DNA of 64,000 bases from CAVVZJ01 sp963752755 (GCA_963752755.1 CAVVZJ010000001.1:434001-498000); one strand, 5' to 3'; positions 27,962 to 37,034 are shown, counted from the first letter of the stretch. The notes: generated from the letters alone by a model not told the origin. Made by a program: numbers and translations.

Positions 27962-28678
27962 TCAGGAGAGAACCTCGACCTGACCCGACTTCAGTTTGTA
28001 AGTCGCCCCCACTACCTTCAGCTCGCCCGACTTCGCCAGGGGGGCGAGGATCGGATCGAGGCCCTTGAGTCGCTCGACGCACTTGCGGACGTTGGCCGCG
28101 ATGACGGCGGACAGCTTGTCGCCCGGCCGGCCGGCGGCCTCGGCGACCGCGGGCTTGATCACCTCGATGAGCCCGCCGATCGAGCCGGGAACGTTGTCCA
28201 CGTCGTCAGCCTCGACGTGAGCGACGGCCGCCTTCACCGCTCCGCACTGGCTGTGGCCGAGGACCAGGATCAGCCGGACCCCCAACTCGGCGACCGCGTA
28301 CTCGATGCTGCCCTTGATGACCGGCCCGGCCCCGGAGACGACGTTGCCCGCGACCCGGACGACGAACAGGTCGCCAACCCCCTGATCGAAGATCAACTCC
28401 GGGGCAACCCGCGAGTCGGCGCAGGCGATCACCACGGCGCTCGGCGCCTGCCCCTCGGCGAGCGCGGCGAAGTCTTCCGGCCTCCGCCGGGTCAGGAGCG
28501 AGGTCTGCCCGCTCATGAAGCGACGATTGCCCGCGAGCAACTGTTCGAGCACGTCATCCGGCCCGATCGCCCGACTCGAGCCGCCACCGGCTGGGGCGAT
28601 CCAGCAGGCCGCGAGGCCGGCGGCGAGGCCGCCCCCGACCAGGAAGCTGCGCCGTGAGACGCGATCCCAGGTTCGCAT
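27962..28678 (-). CDS. Beta-carbonic anhydrase with Tat-type signal peptide
   Basis: ATG 28678 (MRTWDRVSRRSFLVGGGLAA) gives a twin-arginine signal (SRRSFLVGG) and a hydrophobic stretch ending near APAGGGS; an in-frame start at 28732 only adds residues. Zinc ligands are visible as ACADSRVAPE (Cys, Asp-Arg pair) and GHSQCGAVKAA (His, Cys), the clade-defining CxDSR and HxxC motifs. Beta-CAs interconvert CO2 and bicarbonate. Export means it acts outside the cytoplasmic membrane on CO2 released by urease. It is the first gene of the urea operon. Confidence 0.9.
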   Translation of the reverse strand: MRTWDRVSRRSFLVGGGLAAGLAACWIAPAGGGSSRAIGPDDVLEQLLAGNRRFMSGQTSLLTRRRPEDFAALAEGQAPSAVVIACADSRVAPELIFDQGVGDLFVVRVAGNVVSGAGPVIKGSIEYAVAELGVRLILVLGHSQCGAVKAAVAHVEADDVDNVPGSIGGLIEVIKPAVAEAAGRPGDKLSAVIAANVRKCVERLKGLDPILAPLAKSGELKVVGATYKLKSGQVEVLS

Positions 28679-28851
28679 GGTTGCATCTCTCGAAAGGGGG
28701 CACAGTTCTCGCGCGGATCGGCCGGACGACATCCGATCTGCCCGCCTCTATCCGTGGTGGCACATCACCACGTCTCTCGGTTCGGCCCTCGGCGGTGAGG
28801 ACATGCGTACATCTCAATCAACCCCATGCGCGTCTAAATTGTCTCGGAATA

Positions 28852-28880
28852 GGGTATCACAGTGATCTCTGTAAGTTCAA
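28852..28880 (-). promoter_or_regulatory. Candidate promoter of the urea operon
   Basis: On the minus strand TTGAAC (complement of 28875-28880), a 17-bp spacer and ATACCC preceded by TGTG (28852-28857) lie in an AT-rich part of the 343-bp gap between the porin and carbonic-anhydrase genes (28679-29021). They would leave a leader of ~170 bases. No gene or clear nickel-responsive palindrome was seen in the gap. Confidence 0.3.
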
Positions 28881-29021
28881 GAGCCATGATAGGTATTTCC
28901 GGTTAAGAATCCTGCGAGAGATCGCTTGGCCTACGGGGCGGGGTCTTGCGACGCGATGGGCGTTGCCCGCGCTCAGTCGTCGCGGCGCCGACCCTCGTGC
29001 CAGTGGGTCTGAGGGCTCGGC

Positions 29022-30754
29022 TCAGAAGTACAACTGGAACCGGAGCCAGAACATGTCGGCGGTCTTCTGCAACTCGCCGGGGCGATACAGAACTGGGCTG
29101 GCGAACTCGCCGTGCAGCCAGAACATGTAAATTTTTAAATATTCGTTCAGATACCAGTTCAGCCCGACCTCGGTGGTCGTGGTCCGGTTCGACCAGAGGT
29201 TCGGGTCGGCGAAGCCGGCTGCGAAGATTTCCTCGCCCAGCCGCAAGTCGCTGACTCGGCCGACCAGCTCCCAGGCGCCGATCCCGCGCCGGCCTTGATT
29301 CCGGCGAGTCCGGAGCACCGGCCGAAGCGGCGTGACCCGGCTCCGCCGCTCGATCTCCTCGCCGGTGAGAAAGTACGCCGCGGTGACGTAGTAGCCGGCG
29401 AAGGGCACGTTCACCGACCGGGGGTGTTCGAGGGAGGCATAGCCGCCGAGCCCGTACTGCCACTCGCCGATCAGGGAGAGCCCCTTGTAGAAGTAGGCCG
29501 CATGCACGGAGCCTAGGAGCCGCTCACCGCGCTCGACCGTGTCGCGTTCGAGGATGAGGAACGGCACCGTCCCCGGGCCGGGGACGTCGGCGTTCGCCGA
29601 GCCGCCAGCGATGCGGAACGAGAGGGGCACCGGGGATTGGTCCTGATTGCCGTAAGCAACCGAGCTCCCCACGTTCAGGAACCGGAGGAACGGAAGGGCG
29701 TCCGACTCCTGGAACGGCCTCCCGTTGAGGAACCCGACGAAATCGACGCCCCGGCTCAGCGGCTCGAACGAGTTCCGGGAGCCGTTGAAAATGCCCCGGC
29801 GGCGTAGTCGAGCCGCTTGTCGAACAGATATCCCCAACCCATCACCCCGATCTGCCGGGCGAGGGACAGGTTGGTGGTGAAGATCGAGCGTTCGGGGGTC
29901 GGGAGCCAGTAGTTGGAGATCGCGTACTGGTCGTAGGGCAAGGGCGTGAAGAAGCGGCCGAAGCGGAGCTGGAAGCGGTCGTCGAGGTGGAGGTTGATGT
30001 AGGCGTTCAGCACATTGAGGCTGCCGAACCCGCGGTTGATCGCAAAGTCGTACTCGACGGGCTTCGTGATGTTGCCTGTGAAGAAGATGCGCTGCCGGGG
30101 CATGTAGAAGCCGCTGTTGGGCGGGACCTGGTCGGACTGCCCCCAGACCCGGCCCTCGATCTGCGACTCGTAGTGCATGATGAGGCGGTATTCCTCGTCC
30201 TTGGTCGCGAGCTCGAATCCAGGACCGAAGCTCCCAGCCAGAACCGTTCGGCCGTCCGGTCGCAGTCTCCAGGGCTCATAACCCGGGGGCGGTAGGTAGG
30301 GCGCGATCTGGTCTTCGGTGTAGTCCGGGACCGGGTTGTCGGTGCCGCCCAAATCGACCGACCCCGGCATCGCCGCCGTTGGGATCGGAGTCTCGCCGGG
30401 CAATTCCGCGTCGGGGACCTCCGCGATCGGCTCCGCGCCGCGGGCGTCAAGGCGTTCGAGGATGACGCGGAGCTGCTCGGTGTGCTCCCTGCGGGTCCGT
30501 ACCAGCTCCTCGGTGAGTTCCCGATTCTTCTGCTCGACGACTCGGAGCCGCTCGGCGAGTTCCTCCACGGTCACCGGCGCCGATCGCCCCTCCGGGAGAG
30601 GGCCGCCTGGTGGGGCCATCGGGGGAAGCGGGGCTGGGGGAGCCGCCACCGGCGGGGCTTCCTGCGAGAGGGCGGGCGTCCACATCCCCGCTGCGAGCCC
30701 CCACGACAGGAGGGCGAGCCTCCGGCGGCGTGATGGTGTCTTGGCCGCTCCCAT
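29022..30754 (-). CDS. Phosphate-selective porin O/P-like outer-membrane protein, one frameshift
   Basis: Starts MGAAKTPSRRRRLALLSWGL (signal peptide cut near ALSQ), followed by a Pro-rich linker and a coiled coil (VEELAERLRVVEQKNRELTE). The barrel begins around FGPGFELATKDEEYRLIMHY. OprP/OprO-like strands include INLHLDDRFQLRFGRFFTP and GYLFDKRLDYAAG. At ~29790 the frame must shift to continue FNGSRNSFEPLSRGVDFVGF and end WLRFQLYF with C-terminal Phe. Together ~577 residues. Such porins admit anions or small solutes. Its position directly upstream of the urea operon makes a urea or bicarbonate entry role plausible but unproven. Confidence 0.75.
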
Positions 30755-30938
30755 GCGATTCGAATCCCATCGGCAGGATGAGCGAGCCAGCACGCGCAGC
30801 CCGTGCTCCACGTCCTTACGGGAACACGCCACCGAAACGGCGCCAGGGGCGAATTCAGTGCAGTGGGTCCGTGGAATCTGCGCCCCGACCATCGCGGCGA
30901 CACTCCGGGCGGGAATCTACTGCCAGAGTCGATAGACA

Positions 30939-31259
30939 TCAATCCCAAGTGGAATCGAGGCAGGCGTCGGCGAACTTGTCGATCACGCCGACGACGTCGC
31001 CGGGGTTCAGGTGGTTGGCGTCGCCGCCCATCGGGACGAGGTCGGAGAGGGCGATCACGGAGTAGCCCAGGCGGCGAATCTTGCGGGCGGACTCGCTGAG
31101 CTTGCCGAGGCACGCCTTGGCGTCGGGTCGGACGCTGCCGACGAGGAACAGGACGGGCGTGCGGTCGCGGTCGAAGCCGCCGAGGGTCGCCAGGGCCTTC
31201 TCGGTGTTGTCGTACTGCGGGACGGCAGGGGCGGCGGCGGGCGAATCCATCGGGTTCAT
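30939..31259 (-). CDS. Phage protein, function unknown
   Basis: 106 residues. The body contains LATLGGFDRDRTPVLFLVGSV and KLSESARKIRRLGYSVIALSD, an alternating strand/helix pattern that could be a small Rossmann-like fold. No catalytic signature is recognised. It is the last gene of the leftward early operon, 112 bp after the sigma-like gene. The gap between them contains no clear terminator or ORF. Confidence 0.5.
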   Translation of the reverse strand: MNPMDSPAAAPAVPQYDNTEKALATLGGFDRDRTPVLFLVGSVRPDAKACLGKLSESARKIRRLGYSVIALSDLVPMGGDANHLNPGDVVGVIDKFADACLDSTWD

Positions 31260-31370
31260 CTTGGCCTCGGGAAGGGATGTGAAGTCGGTCGAACGTAGGA
31301 ACGAATCGGGGAAGGGACGAGGGACGCGGGCCGGGGGCGCGGGGTGGTGCTCTCGGCATGGCGGTTCCTT

Positions 31371-32180
31371 TCAGGCGGGCTGGCTCAGTCGGGACTGGAG
31401 GCGGCGGAGCCCCCGGATTTTGAGCCGCTTGACGACGTCGGGCGGCTGGTTCAGTTCCTCGGCGATCGCGAGGATGTCGCGGGACCGGCCGTCGAGGAGG
31501 CCGAAGAGTCGGGAGACCACGGCGAACTCGCCCGGCGGCAAGGCAGCCACGGCGGCGCGGACCCGGCTGACGTGGCCGGGGACGGGGGCGGGCTCCTCGT
31601 CGTCGGGCTCGATCCGGCCGGCGATCATCGCCTCGGCGGCCTCGGGGTCGAGGGATTCGTGGTCGGCGAAGGCGCGTCGGATGTCGCGGAGCGTCTCGGT
31701 CTTCTTCTCGGAGAGGGTGCCCTCCCGGTGCTCGGCCTCGTACTGCTTGAGGCGGCAGGCGGCGTTGCGGGGGCCGTGGATCGTGCCGGCGCGGTCCCGG
31801 ATCTGGTGGAGTTCGTTGGTGACGACCCGGCCGACGAAGGTGAGGTAGCTCCCCCGCTCCGGCTCCCACTTCGCGTCCTTCTCCAGCAGGAGACCATACA
31901 ATTCAGTGAGCACGTCTTCGGGATCAAAATTGATGGAAGGTCGGTTGCGGAGCGTCTCGCAGAACTTCAGCGCGCGCTTGACGAGGAAGGGCCAGACGCT
32001 TCGGATGCGGTCGTGGGGCGTGGCGGCCTTCGCCGCTTCGACGGTCAGATACTCGATCGGCCCCTCGCCGAAGGCGAAGATGGCCGGGTAATGGTCGCGG
32101 AGCGGGCCGCCCCGGCGCGGGCCGGGCGCGCGGTCGTCGCGCGGGAGCGGCCTGGCCCCCTTACGCCTCGTCTTCGCCAT
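31371..32180 (-). CDS. Phage-encoded sigma-70-like factor
   Basis: The start MAKTRRKGARPLPRDD at 32180 overlaps the resolvase stop. Region-2-like sequence is seen (SVWPFLVKRALKFCETLRN, INFDPEDVLTELYGLLLEKDAKWEPERGSYLTFVGRVVTNEL). It is followed by a region-4-like HTH near the end (FGLLDGRSRDILAIAEELNQPPDVVKRLKIRGLRRLQ; consecutive parts quoted separately in function). The spacing resembles ECF-like phage sigma factors. It could direct host polymerase to phage promoters such as the recurrent TACTTA or GGGTAGATA elements in this prophage. Confidence in the fold is moderate. Confidence 0.55.
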   Translation of the reverse strand: MAKTRRKGARPLPRDDRAPGPRRGGPLRDHYPAIFAFGEGPIEYLTVEAAKAATPHDRIRSVWPFLVKRALKFCETLRNRPSINFDPEDVLTELYGLLLEKDAKWEPERGSYLTFVGRVVTNELHQIRDRAGTIHGPRNAACRLKQYEAEHREGTLSEKKTETLRDIRRAFADHESLDPEAAEAMIAGRIEPDDEEPAPVPGHVSRVRAAVAALPPGEFAVVSRLFGLLDGRSRDILAIAEELNQPPDVVKRLKIRGLRRLQSRLSQPA

Positions 32181-32673
32181 CGGTCTCCCCCGGATAGTCG
32201 TCCGGCTCGATCGCATAGACGGTGACGTGGACGCCGTCGGCCCGGCCGTAGAACCGGGAGGCGAACGTGACGCATGCCTGGCCGTCGTCGCCGAAGATCG
32301 AGCCCTGGATGGCGTCCTCGGTCCCCTTGAACAGGTTGGTCAGGTCGGGGACCTGGGCGCCCTTGCCGACCTTGACGAAGCGTTTCTTCTCGGCGTCCCA
32401 CGCGACGTCGGGATACCAGGGGGTGCCGGGCTTGACGCCCTCGGGCGCCTCCACGGTGAACTCCAGCTTGAGCATCATGGGGCCGGTGAACGTCGCCCGC
32501 CCCGCCAGCGCCGCCCTGGCGGCCCGGGAGCACGCGCCCTGCCAGCGGCGCAGGGCCTTGCTGGAGGTCAGGAAGCGGTAGCGATGGCCGGTCTTGGTGT
32601 AGGCGTTCCCGATGGCCGGGACGGACCAGGGCGAGGGGCGGCCGGCGATGGTGAAGCGGGCGACGAGTCGCAT
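32161..32673 (-). CDS. RusA-family Holliday junction resolvase
   Basis: 170 residues. It shows an N-terminal strand (RFTIAGRPSPWSVPAIGN) and the catalytic segment VPDLTNLFKGTEDAIQGSIF, then DDGQACVTFASRFYG. RusA proteins have the pattern PDxDNLxKxxxDxLxGxxxxDD, with the acidic residues binding Mg2+. Here the second Asp of the pair is Thr (DLTN) but the last Asp pair is intact. It resolves four-way junctions during phage recombination, fitting the Rad52-like annealase of the same operon. It abuts the next gene upstream (ATG/stop overlap at 32673). Confidence 0.75.
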   Translation of the reverse strand: MRLVARFTIAGRPSPWSVPAIGNAYTKTGHRYRFLTSSKALRRWQGACSRAARAALAGRATFTGPMMLKLEFTVEAPEGVKPGTPWYPDVAWDAEKKRFVKVGKGAQVPDLTNLFKGTEDAIQGSIFGDDGQACVTFASRFYGRADGVHVTVYAIEPDDYPGETDGEDEA

Positions 32674-33101
32674 CAGTTGGCCTCCGAGTAGCGGCCACGG
32701 AGCCAGTCGAAGAGCGGGTCGAGCACCAGTTCGACCTGGTGGGGGTCGAGATGCCGGAGCGTCTCTTCGACCTGGGCGTCGCCGTCGCGCTTGATGACCT
32801 GGATCACGCCCCGGCAGGGGACGTGGAGCCAGAGGCCGGTCGTGGCGTGCTCGGCGACGATCCAGCGGAGCGAGAGCGTGCCGTCGTGGTTGAGGAAGAC
32901 GTCGGGGAGCGGCAGGCCGCCCGCGTGCAGGGGGCCGAGGTCGCGGCGGCAGAGGAACCGGACGACGTAGTCCCGGACGTCGGGGCGGATCGGCAGGCCA
33001 CCGTCGCCGTCGTGGTCGAAGTCGCGGGCGTCGAGGGTCTCGACGACATGGCCGATGATCTCGTTGACCTGCTCGGAGTCGAGGAACAGCGTGCGGCTCA
33101 T
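32673..33101 (-). CDS. Phage protein, function unknown
   Basis: 142 residues. Acidic, with FDHDGDGGLPIRPDVRDYVV, an EF-hand-like DHDGDG loop that may bind calcium, although only one loop is seen. The start is overlapped by no neighbour; the stop overlaps the RusA start by one base, so it belongs to the early operon. No other motif is recognised. Confidence 0.5.
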   Translation of the reverse strand: MSRTLFLDSEQVNEIIGHVVETLDARDFDHDGDGGLPIRPDVRDYVVRFLCRRDLGPLHAGGLPLPDVFLNHDGTLSLRWIVAEHATTGLWLHVPCRGVIQVIKRDGDAQVEETLRHLDPHQVELVLDPLFDWLRGRYSEAN

Positions 33102-33102
33102 C

Positions 33103-33861
33103 TCAGGCGCCCTCCCCGCTGCGAATGCCGCCGCCGACGACGAAGCCGTCGGGGAAGCGAGCGTCGAGCTTCTTGATGTTCGCCTCCAGGCACTCTTCGA
33201 CGGTCGCGCCGGCCAGGGCCGCCAGGGTGGCGGCGACGAGCAGGCAATGGGCGATGGTGTCGCCCTGGGTCGAGGCGGGCACCGGCTTCTGGTGCCAGCG
33301 GGCCTTCCTGAAGGCGTTGCCGTTGAGCCCGGCCAGGACGTTGACCTGGAAGGCCAGGTGCATCAGCTTGACCATCACGCCCTGCGTGGCCTCTTCGTCG
33401 AGGGCGAGGGCCTCGATGTCGCGGAGCTTCTCGGCGGGGACGCACTCGCTCGGGGGCGGGACCATCGCGTCGCGGAAGCGGTTGTGCCCCCAGGCGTCGG
33501 CCGCCCACAGGCCGCGGAAGAAGAGGTCGCCGATCGCGCCGACGAGGCGGGCCTGCTCCTTCGTGCAGACGTCGAGGCCGTGCGTGAGGATGCAGTCCCC
33601 CAGCTCGGCGGCCTCGCCGACCAACTCGTGAGTCGCCTGGTCGAGGTCCTCGATCCGCTCGATCAGATTCGAGCGGTCGCGCCTGGGGGTCTTGGTGATC
33701 CGCCAGTCGCAGTAGCGGACCCAATCCTTGTGCGTCGGGTTGGCGGGGTCATGGACCCACTGGCGGGGGACCAGGGGGTCCACTTCGGGGTTGACGCGGC
33801 CGGCGAGCAAGGGTCGGCCGGAAGCGTCGAGGATCGTGGTCACTCGATGGGGCGTGGTCAT
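33103..33861 (-). CDS. MazG-like nucleotide pyrophosphohydrolase-domain protein
   Basis: 252 residues, helical. It has a candidate metal motif EAAELGDCIL with upstream ELVGE and later GDLFFRGLWAADAWG. At the C-terminus VEECLEANIKKLDARFPDGF matches the NIxKLxxRYPxGF ending of MazG-like all-alpha NTP-PPases. Such enzymes clear or remodel nucleotide pools and are common in phage. The classical EExxE(12-28)ExxD is only partly readable, so activity is uncertain. It lies two bases before the next gene in the operon. Confidence 0.5.
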   Translation of the reverse strand: MTTPHRVTTILDASGRPLLAGRVNPEVDPLVPRQWVHDPANPTHKDWVRYCDWRITKTPRRDRSNLIERIEDLDQATHELVGEAAELGDCILTHGLDVCTKEQARLVGAIGDLFFRGLWAADAWGHNRFRDAMVPPPSECVPAEKLRDIEALALDEEATQGVMVKLMHLAFQVNVLAGLNGNAFRKARWHQKPVPASTQGDTIAHCLLVAATLAALAGATVEECLEANIKKLDARFPDGFVVGGGIRSGEGA

Positions 33862-33877
33862 CGGGGCCTTTCCGGGG

Positions 33878-34102
33878 TCAGAGGGTGCTGGCGTCGACGG
33901 CGTAGAGGATCGTCTTCAGGCCGCGTTCTCGGCCCTGGCTGGCCTTGACCTGCTTGCGGCCGGCGAGGCGGTTGAGCAGGTCCTGGACGACGCCCCGCCT
34001 CCAGTTGGTCCTGGCGACGATGGAGCCGAGGGACATCGGCCCGTCGTCGAGCAGGAGTCGGAGCAGGTCGGCCATGAGTGCGGAGTCGTTCGGGTTGGGC
34101 AT
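33878..34102 (-). CDS. Small winged-helix DNA-binding protein
   Basis: 74 residues: ADLLRLLLDDGPMSLGSIVA, then NWRRGVVQDLLNRLAGRKQV, a helix-turn-helix followed by a basic wing (KASQGRERGLKTILYAV). It resembles MarR/winged-helix fragments used as phage regulators. An AT-rich promoter-like element (34125-34160) lies just upstream on the minus strand, marking this as the first gene of a leftward transcript. Confidence 0.6.
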   Translation of the reverse strand: MPNPNDSALMADLLRLLLDDGPMSLGSIVARTNWRRGVVQDLLNRLAGRKQVKASQGRERGLKTILYAVDASTL

Positions 34103-34124
34103 CGCGGTGATCCTCGTCGGACAC

Positions 34125-34160
34125 GACTAAGTAGATCGCGGATTCCTTGAATCAAGAAAA
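34125..34160 (-). promoter_or_regulatory. Early phage promoter candidate 1
   Basis: On the minus strand TTGATT, a 16-bp spacer and TACTTA precede the HTH gene by ~25 bp. The segment GACTAAGTAGATCGCG (34125-34140, plus strand) matches the second site at 37085-37100 at 14 of 16 positions. Confidence 0.45.
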
Positions 34161-34321
34161 AATCTGAACTCAGTCTGATCGGGTGATGGCGACGGTGGCG
34201 GGCCTGGCGGCGTTGCGGGTGGTTCCGGGGCGGGCCTCGGTCGCCGGGGCTCGGCCCAGGCGAACTCGCCCTGCCCCGGCAGGGGCGGGCCGTCGGCGTC
34301 ACGCCTCTGTCGCCGGGACAC
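34127..34321 (-). CDS. Possible small Pro-rich phage protein
   Basis: 64 codons overlapping the previous HTH gene by 23 bp. It starts MSRRQRRDADGPPLPGQGEF and becomes Pro-rich, ending DSRNPRST within the promoter element at 34127. The overlap and start position fit a real phage gene, but composition is low-complexity and no family is recognised. Confidence 0.3.
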   Translation of the reverse strand: MSRRQRRDADGPPLPGQGEFAWAEPRRPRPAPEPPATPPGPPPSPSPDQTEFRFFLDSRNPRST

Positions 34322-34577
34322 GCTTGGACTCCTCGGGCGGGCAGGGTCGGCTCCAGGACTTCGGCGCGCGGTCGATGCGTTGATAGAGACGGATGGGCGT
34401 CTTGCCGCGGCCGACGCCCCGGCGCCAGGCGAGCCGGCCCTCCTGGTGCATGCGCCAGAGGGTCTCCTCGACCCTGGCGTGGTCCCCGCCGAACTCGTCG
34501 GCGATCTGCCGGGCGTGGACCCGCTCGCCGCTCAGGGCACGCTCGCGGGTCCAGTCGGCCATTAGCATGGTGGACAT
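34299..34577 (-). CDS. Small HTH protein
   Basis: 92 residues from MSTMLMADWTRERALSGERV at 34577. A helix-turn-helix is likely in ARQIADEFGGDHARVEETLW followed by MHQEGRLAWRRGVGRGKTPI, a winged-helix-type layout related to the protein at 33878. The start sits one base after the helicase stop. The longer frame to 34646 overlaps the helicase and is not needed. Confidence 0.55.
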   Translation of the reverse strand: MSTMLMADWTRERALSGERVHARQIADEFGGDHARVEETLWRMHQEGRLAWRRGVGRGKTPIRLYQRIDRAPKSWSRPCPPEESKRVPATEA

Positions 34578-34578
34578 C

Positions 34579-36276
34579 TCAGGCGCTCCGGCGTCCGGGC
34601 TTTGCGGGACGTGGCTGGGGTTGTGGGCCGCGCTTGAGCAGCTCATCGATCGCGGCCGTCGCGTCGCGGAACTTCATGTTGCGGGCGTCCTCGGGGGCGA
34701 CGCCGAGGGAGACGAGGCGGGCGACCTGGCGGGCGGTCGCGAGCCCCTGGTCGATCCGCTTGAGCAGGTGGTCGATGGCCTTGCTGGCGCCGAACTTCGA
34801 GAGGTCCCCGGTGTCCTCCATGCCCAGCTTCTTGAGCAGGCCACGCTGCTTCTCGGTGGCCCGGTGGTCGGGGTCGAAGTCCCAGCCGGCCTTGATCGGG
34901 ATGCCCAGGACGTCGGCGATGCCGACCGGGTCATAGACGATCTTCTTGTAGCTGGCCCGGCGGCCGGTGAGCCGGATTCGGTACTTCTCGCGGAGGTGGG
35001 CTTCCTCTTCCCGCTCTTTCTGCCGTTCCTCGCGTTCGAGCCTTTCGGCCTCGCGGCGGGCGCGGTCCTCCTCGGCGAGCCGGCGTTCGGCCTCCTCGAT
35101 GGCGAGCTTGGGGTCGGTGCAGACGCCCTCGTCCATCAGCCTCTCGGCCAGGGCGAGCACGCGGTCGGGGGTGCGCTGGTCGTCGAATAGCTCAATCGGC
35201 TTGACCAGCTTGTGATTGGCGGTCGTCTCCCAGGCGAAGTCGATGATGAGGCAGTCGGCCTTGCCGGGGGCGGGTCGGGTGCCGCGCCCGATCATCTGGG
35301 CATAGCGGTTCCGCTTCTTCGTCGGGCGGCAGACGACGACGCAGTTCACGGCGGGGCAGTCCCAGCCTTCGATCAGGAGGTCGCAGCAGACGACGGCCTG
35401 GTGGACGCCCCTGGTGAACTCGTCGAGGGCGCGGCCCCGCTCGGCCCTGGGGAGCTTGCCGGAGACGGCGACGGCGCCCATGCCCTTCTTCGCGAGCGCG
35501 TCGGCCATCGCCTCGCTGCTCCCGACGTCGGGGCAGAAGACGACCGCCTTGCGATCGCCGGCCTCCTTGACGATGGCGTCGGCGAGTTCCTCGATGTGCG
35601 GGGCGATCCGGGCTTCGAGGTCGCCCTGGTTGAAGTCGCCGCCGGTCGTCTTGATGTCGCGGAGGTCCACGCGGGTCATCAGCCGGGCCGTGACGAGCGG
35701 GACCAGGAAGCCCTCCTCGATGGCCTGCCGGAGCGAGTATTCATAGGCGATCGGTTGGTAGATCGCCCCGAGGTTCTTGCCGTCGCCCCGGTCGGGGGTC
35801 GCGGTGATCCCCAGGTGCCAGTAGTCGCGGAAGTGGTGGTAAATCCGCTTGTACGACTCGGCTCGGGCGTGGTGGGCCTCGTCGGTGATGATGAGGCCGA
35901 ATTCGTCGCGGGGCCAGCCGGCGAGCCGGCCGCCCTGCAAGGTCTGGACGGTGCCGACGACCACGTCGGGCCTGCCGAAGAGGGCGGCCGAGCAGGCGGC
36001 CCGCCTGTCGGCCATCTCGATGGCACAGTTCAGCCCGAAACGGCCGAGCTTGTCGCACGCCTGGTGGATCAGCTCCTCGCGGTGGGCGAGGAAGAGGGTC
36101 CGGCGGTCGTGCCGGTCGAGTGCCCGGCGGGCCGCCTGGCCGGCGACGACGGTCTTGCCGGTCCCGGTCGGGAGGATGACGAGCGTGTCCCGCTCGCCGT
36201 GCTCCCACCGGCCGAACGCCGCCTCGACGGCCGCCGCCTGGTAGTGCCGCTCCTGGACGGCGTTGGGGGCCTCCAT
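34579..36276 (-). CDS. Phage superfamily 2 DEAD/DEAH helicase
   Basis: Starts MEAPNAVQERHYQAAAVEAA at 36276, overlapping the ParB-like stop (TGATG). Helicase motifs: I LILPTGTGKTVVAG-type (VILPTGTGKTVVAGQAARRA), Ia FLAHREEL, II ITDEAHHARA (DEAH), III GITATPDRGDG, then C-terminal VFCPDVGSS, GWDCPAVN and QMIGRGTRPAPGK (motif VI). A charged coiled coil follows (ERLEREERQKEREEEAHLRE) and a C-terminal helical domain ends PKPGRRSA-like. SF2 enzymes of this class act in replication restart or unwinding of phage DNA. The length is normal. Confidence 0.88.
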   Translation of the reverse strand: MEAPNAVQERHYQAAAVEAAFGRWEHGERDTLVILPTGTGKTVVAGQAARRALDRHDRRTLFLAHREELIHQACDKLGRFGLNCAIEMADRRAACSAALFGRPDVVVGTVQTLQGGRLAGWPRDEFGLIITDEAHHARAESYKRIYHHFRDYWHLGITATPDRGDGKNLGAIYQPIAYEYSLRQAIEEGFLVPLVTARLMTRVDLRDIKTTGGDFNQGDLEARIAPHIEELADAIVKEAGDRKAVVFCPDVGSSEAMADALAKKGMGAVAVSGKLPRAERGRALDEFTRGVHQAVVCCDLLIEGWDCPAVNCVVVCRPTKKRNRYAQMIGRGTRPAPGKADCLIIDFAWETTANHKLVKPIELFDDQRTPDRVLALAERLMDEGVCTDPKLAIEEAERRLAEEDRARREAERLEREERQKEREEEAHLREKYRIRLTGRRASYKKIVYDPVGIADVLGIPIKAGWDFDPDHRATEKQRGLLKKLGMEDTGDLSKFGASKAIDHLLKRIDQGLATARQVARLVSLGVAPEDARNMKFRDATAAIDELLKRGPQPQPRPAKPGRRSA

Positions 36277-37034
36277 CAGCGTCCCCCTTTCTCTTGGGTC
36301 GTGACGAAGGCGTCGCCCTTGCAGGCGTCGCACTTGCCGATGTTGCTGAGCATGCCGGTGCCCTGGCACTTGGCGACATGAGCCAGTTGCCCGGGTGATC
36401 GACGTAGAGGAAGTGGATCATCAGGCGGGCGTAGCTGCCGTTGAGCCGCGTCCTGGAGAGGGCCAGGAACTTCCTGGCGACGTTGCGGAACCTGGCGCGG
36501 GCCTCGCGGGTGTGGTGGTAGAGCAGGGCGTCGCGGCGGAAGGCGAGCTTATATTTGAGCTTCTCCATCACCTTGCCGCAGAAGGTCTCCAGCCACTCGT
36601 CGTCGCCCAGTTCGTCCTCGCCCTTCTCGGGCTCGGGGGCCTCGGGGGCCGGCGTGACTTCCTCGGTCATCGCCTTGCCCTGGAGATAGGCGGGCGCCTC
36701 GGCGATGGCGGTCTTGACGTCTCAACTGCCGCTGCTCGTCGCTGGCGAACCGCATGATCCGGGCGGGGATGGTCTGCCGGCCGAGACGCTGGTAAGCCCG
36801 GTATCGGTGGCCGCCGTAGGTCAGGCGGTTGCGGCCGTTTTCCTGGGGCCAGACGCCGATCGCCTGGGCGAGGCCCTGCATCTCGATGGACTCGGCCAGC
36901 GTCTCGACGCGGGCCTCGTCGATCTGTCGCCAGCCGTCGGGGACGTCGATGGAGTCGATCGGAATGTGAAGAACCGTGCAGTCGTCGTTCGTAAAGTCGT
37001 TGCCGACGGCATTGGCGGCGGTGTCGGTACTCAT
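36276..37034 (-). CDS. ParB/Srx-domain phage protein with C-terminal zinc ribbon, two frameshifts
   Basis: ATG 37034 starts MSTDTAANAVGNDFT. The ParB N-terminal fold is seen in IPIDSIDVPDGWRQIDEARV, LAESIEMQGLAQAIGVWP and RLTYGGHRYRAYQRLG (the GxHR motif that binds CTP in ParB). After SDEQRQL one base shift near 36722 gives KTAIAEAPAYLQGKAMTEEV and a helical region. A second near 36385 gives QLAHVAKCQGTGMLSNIGKC and DACKGDAF, a four-Cys zinc ribbon ending at a TGA that overlaps the helicase ATG. Phage ParB-like proteins act in partition or as regulators or nucleases. The zinc-ribbon tail is unusual. Confidence 0.65.

Noticed and set aside
30893..30960. Left phage attachment site next to the porin gene
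   Set aside because: Only a six-base match (TCAATC) to the right border was found, too short to call; repeat B matches better.
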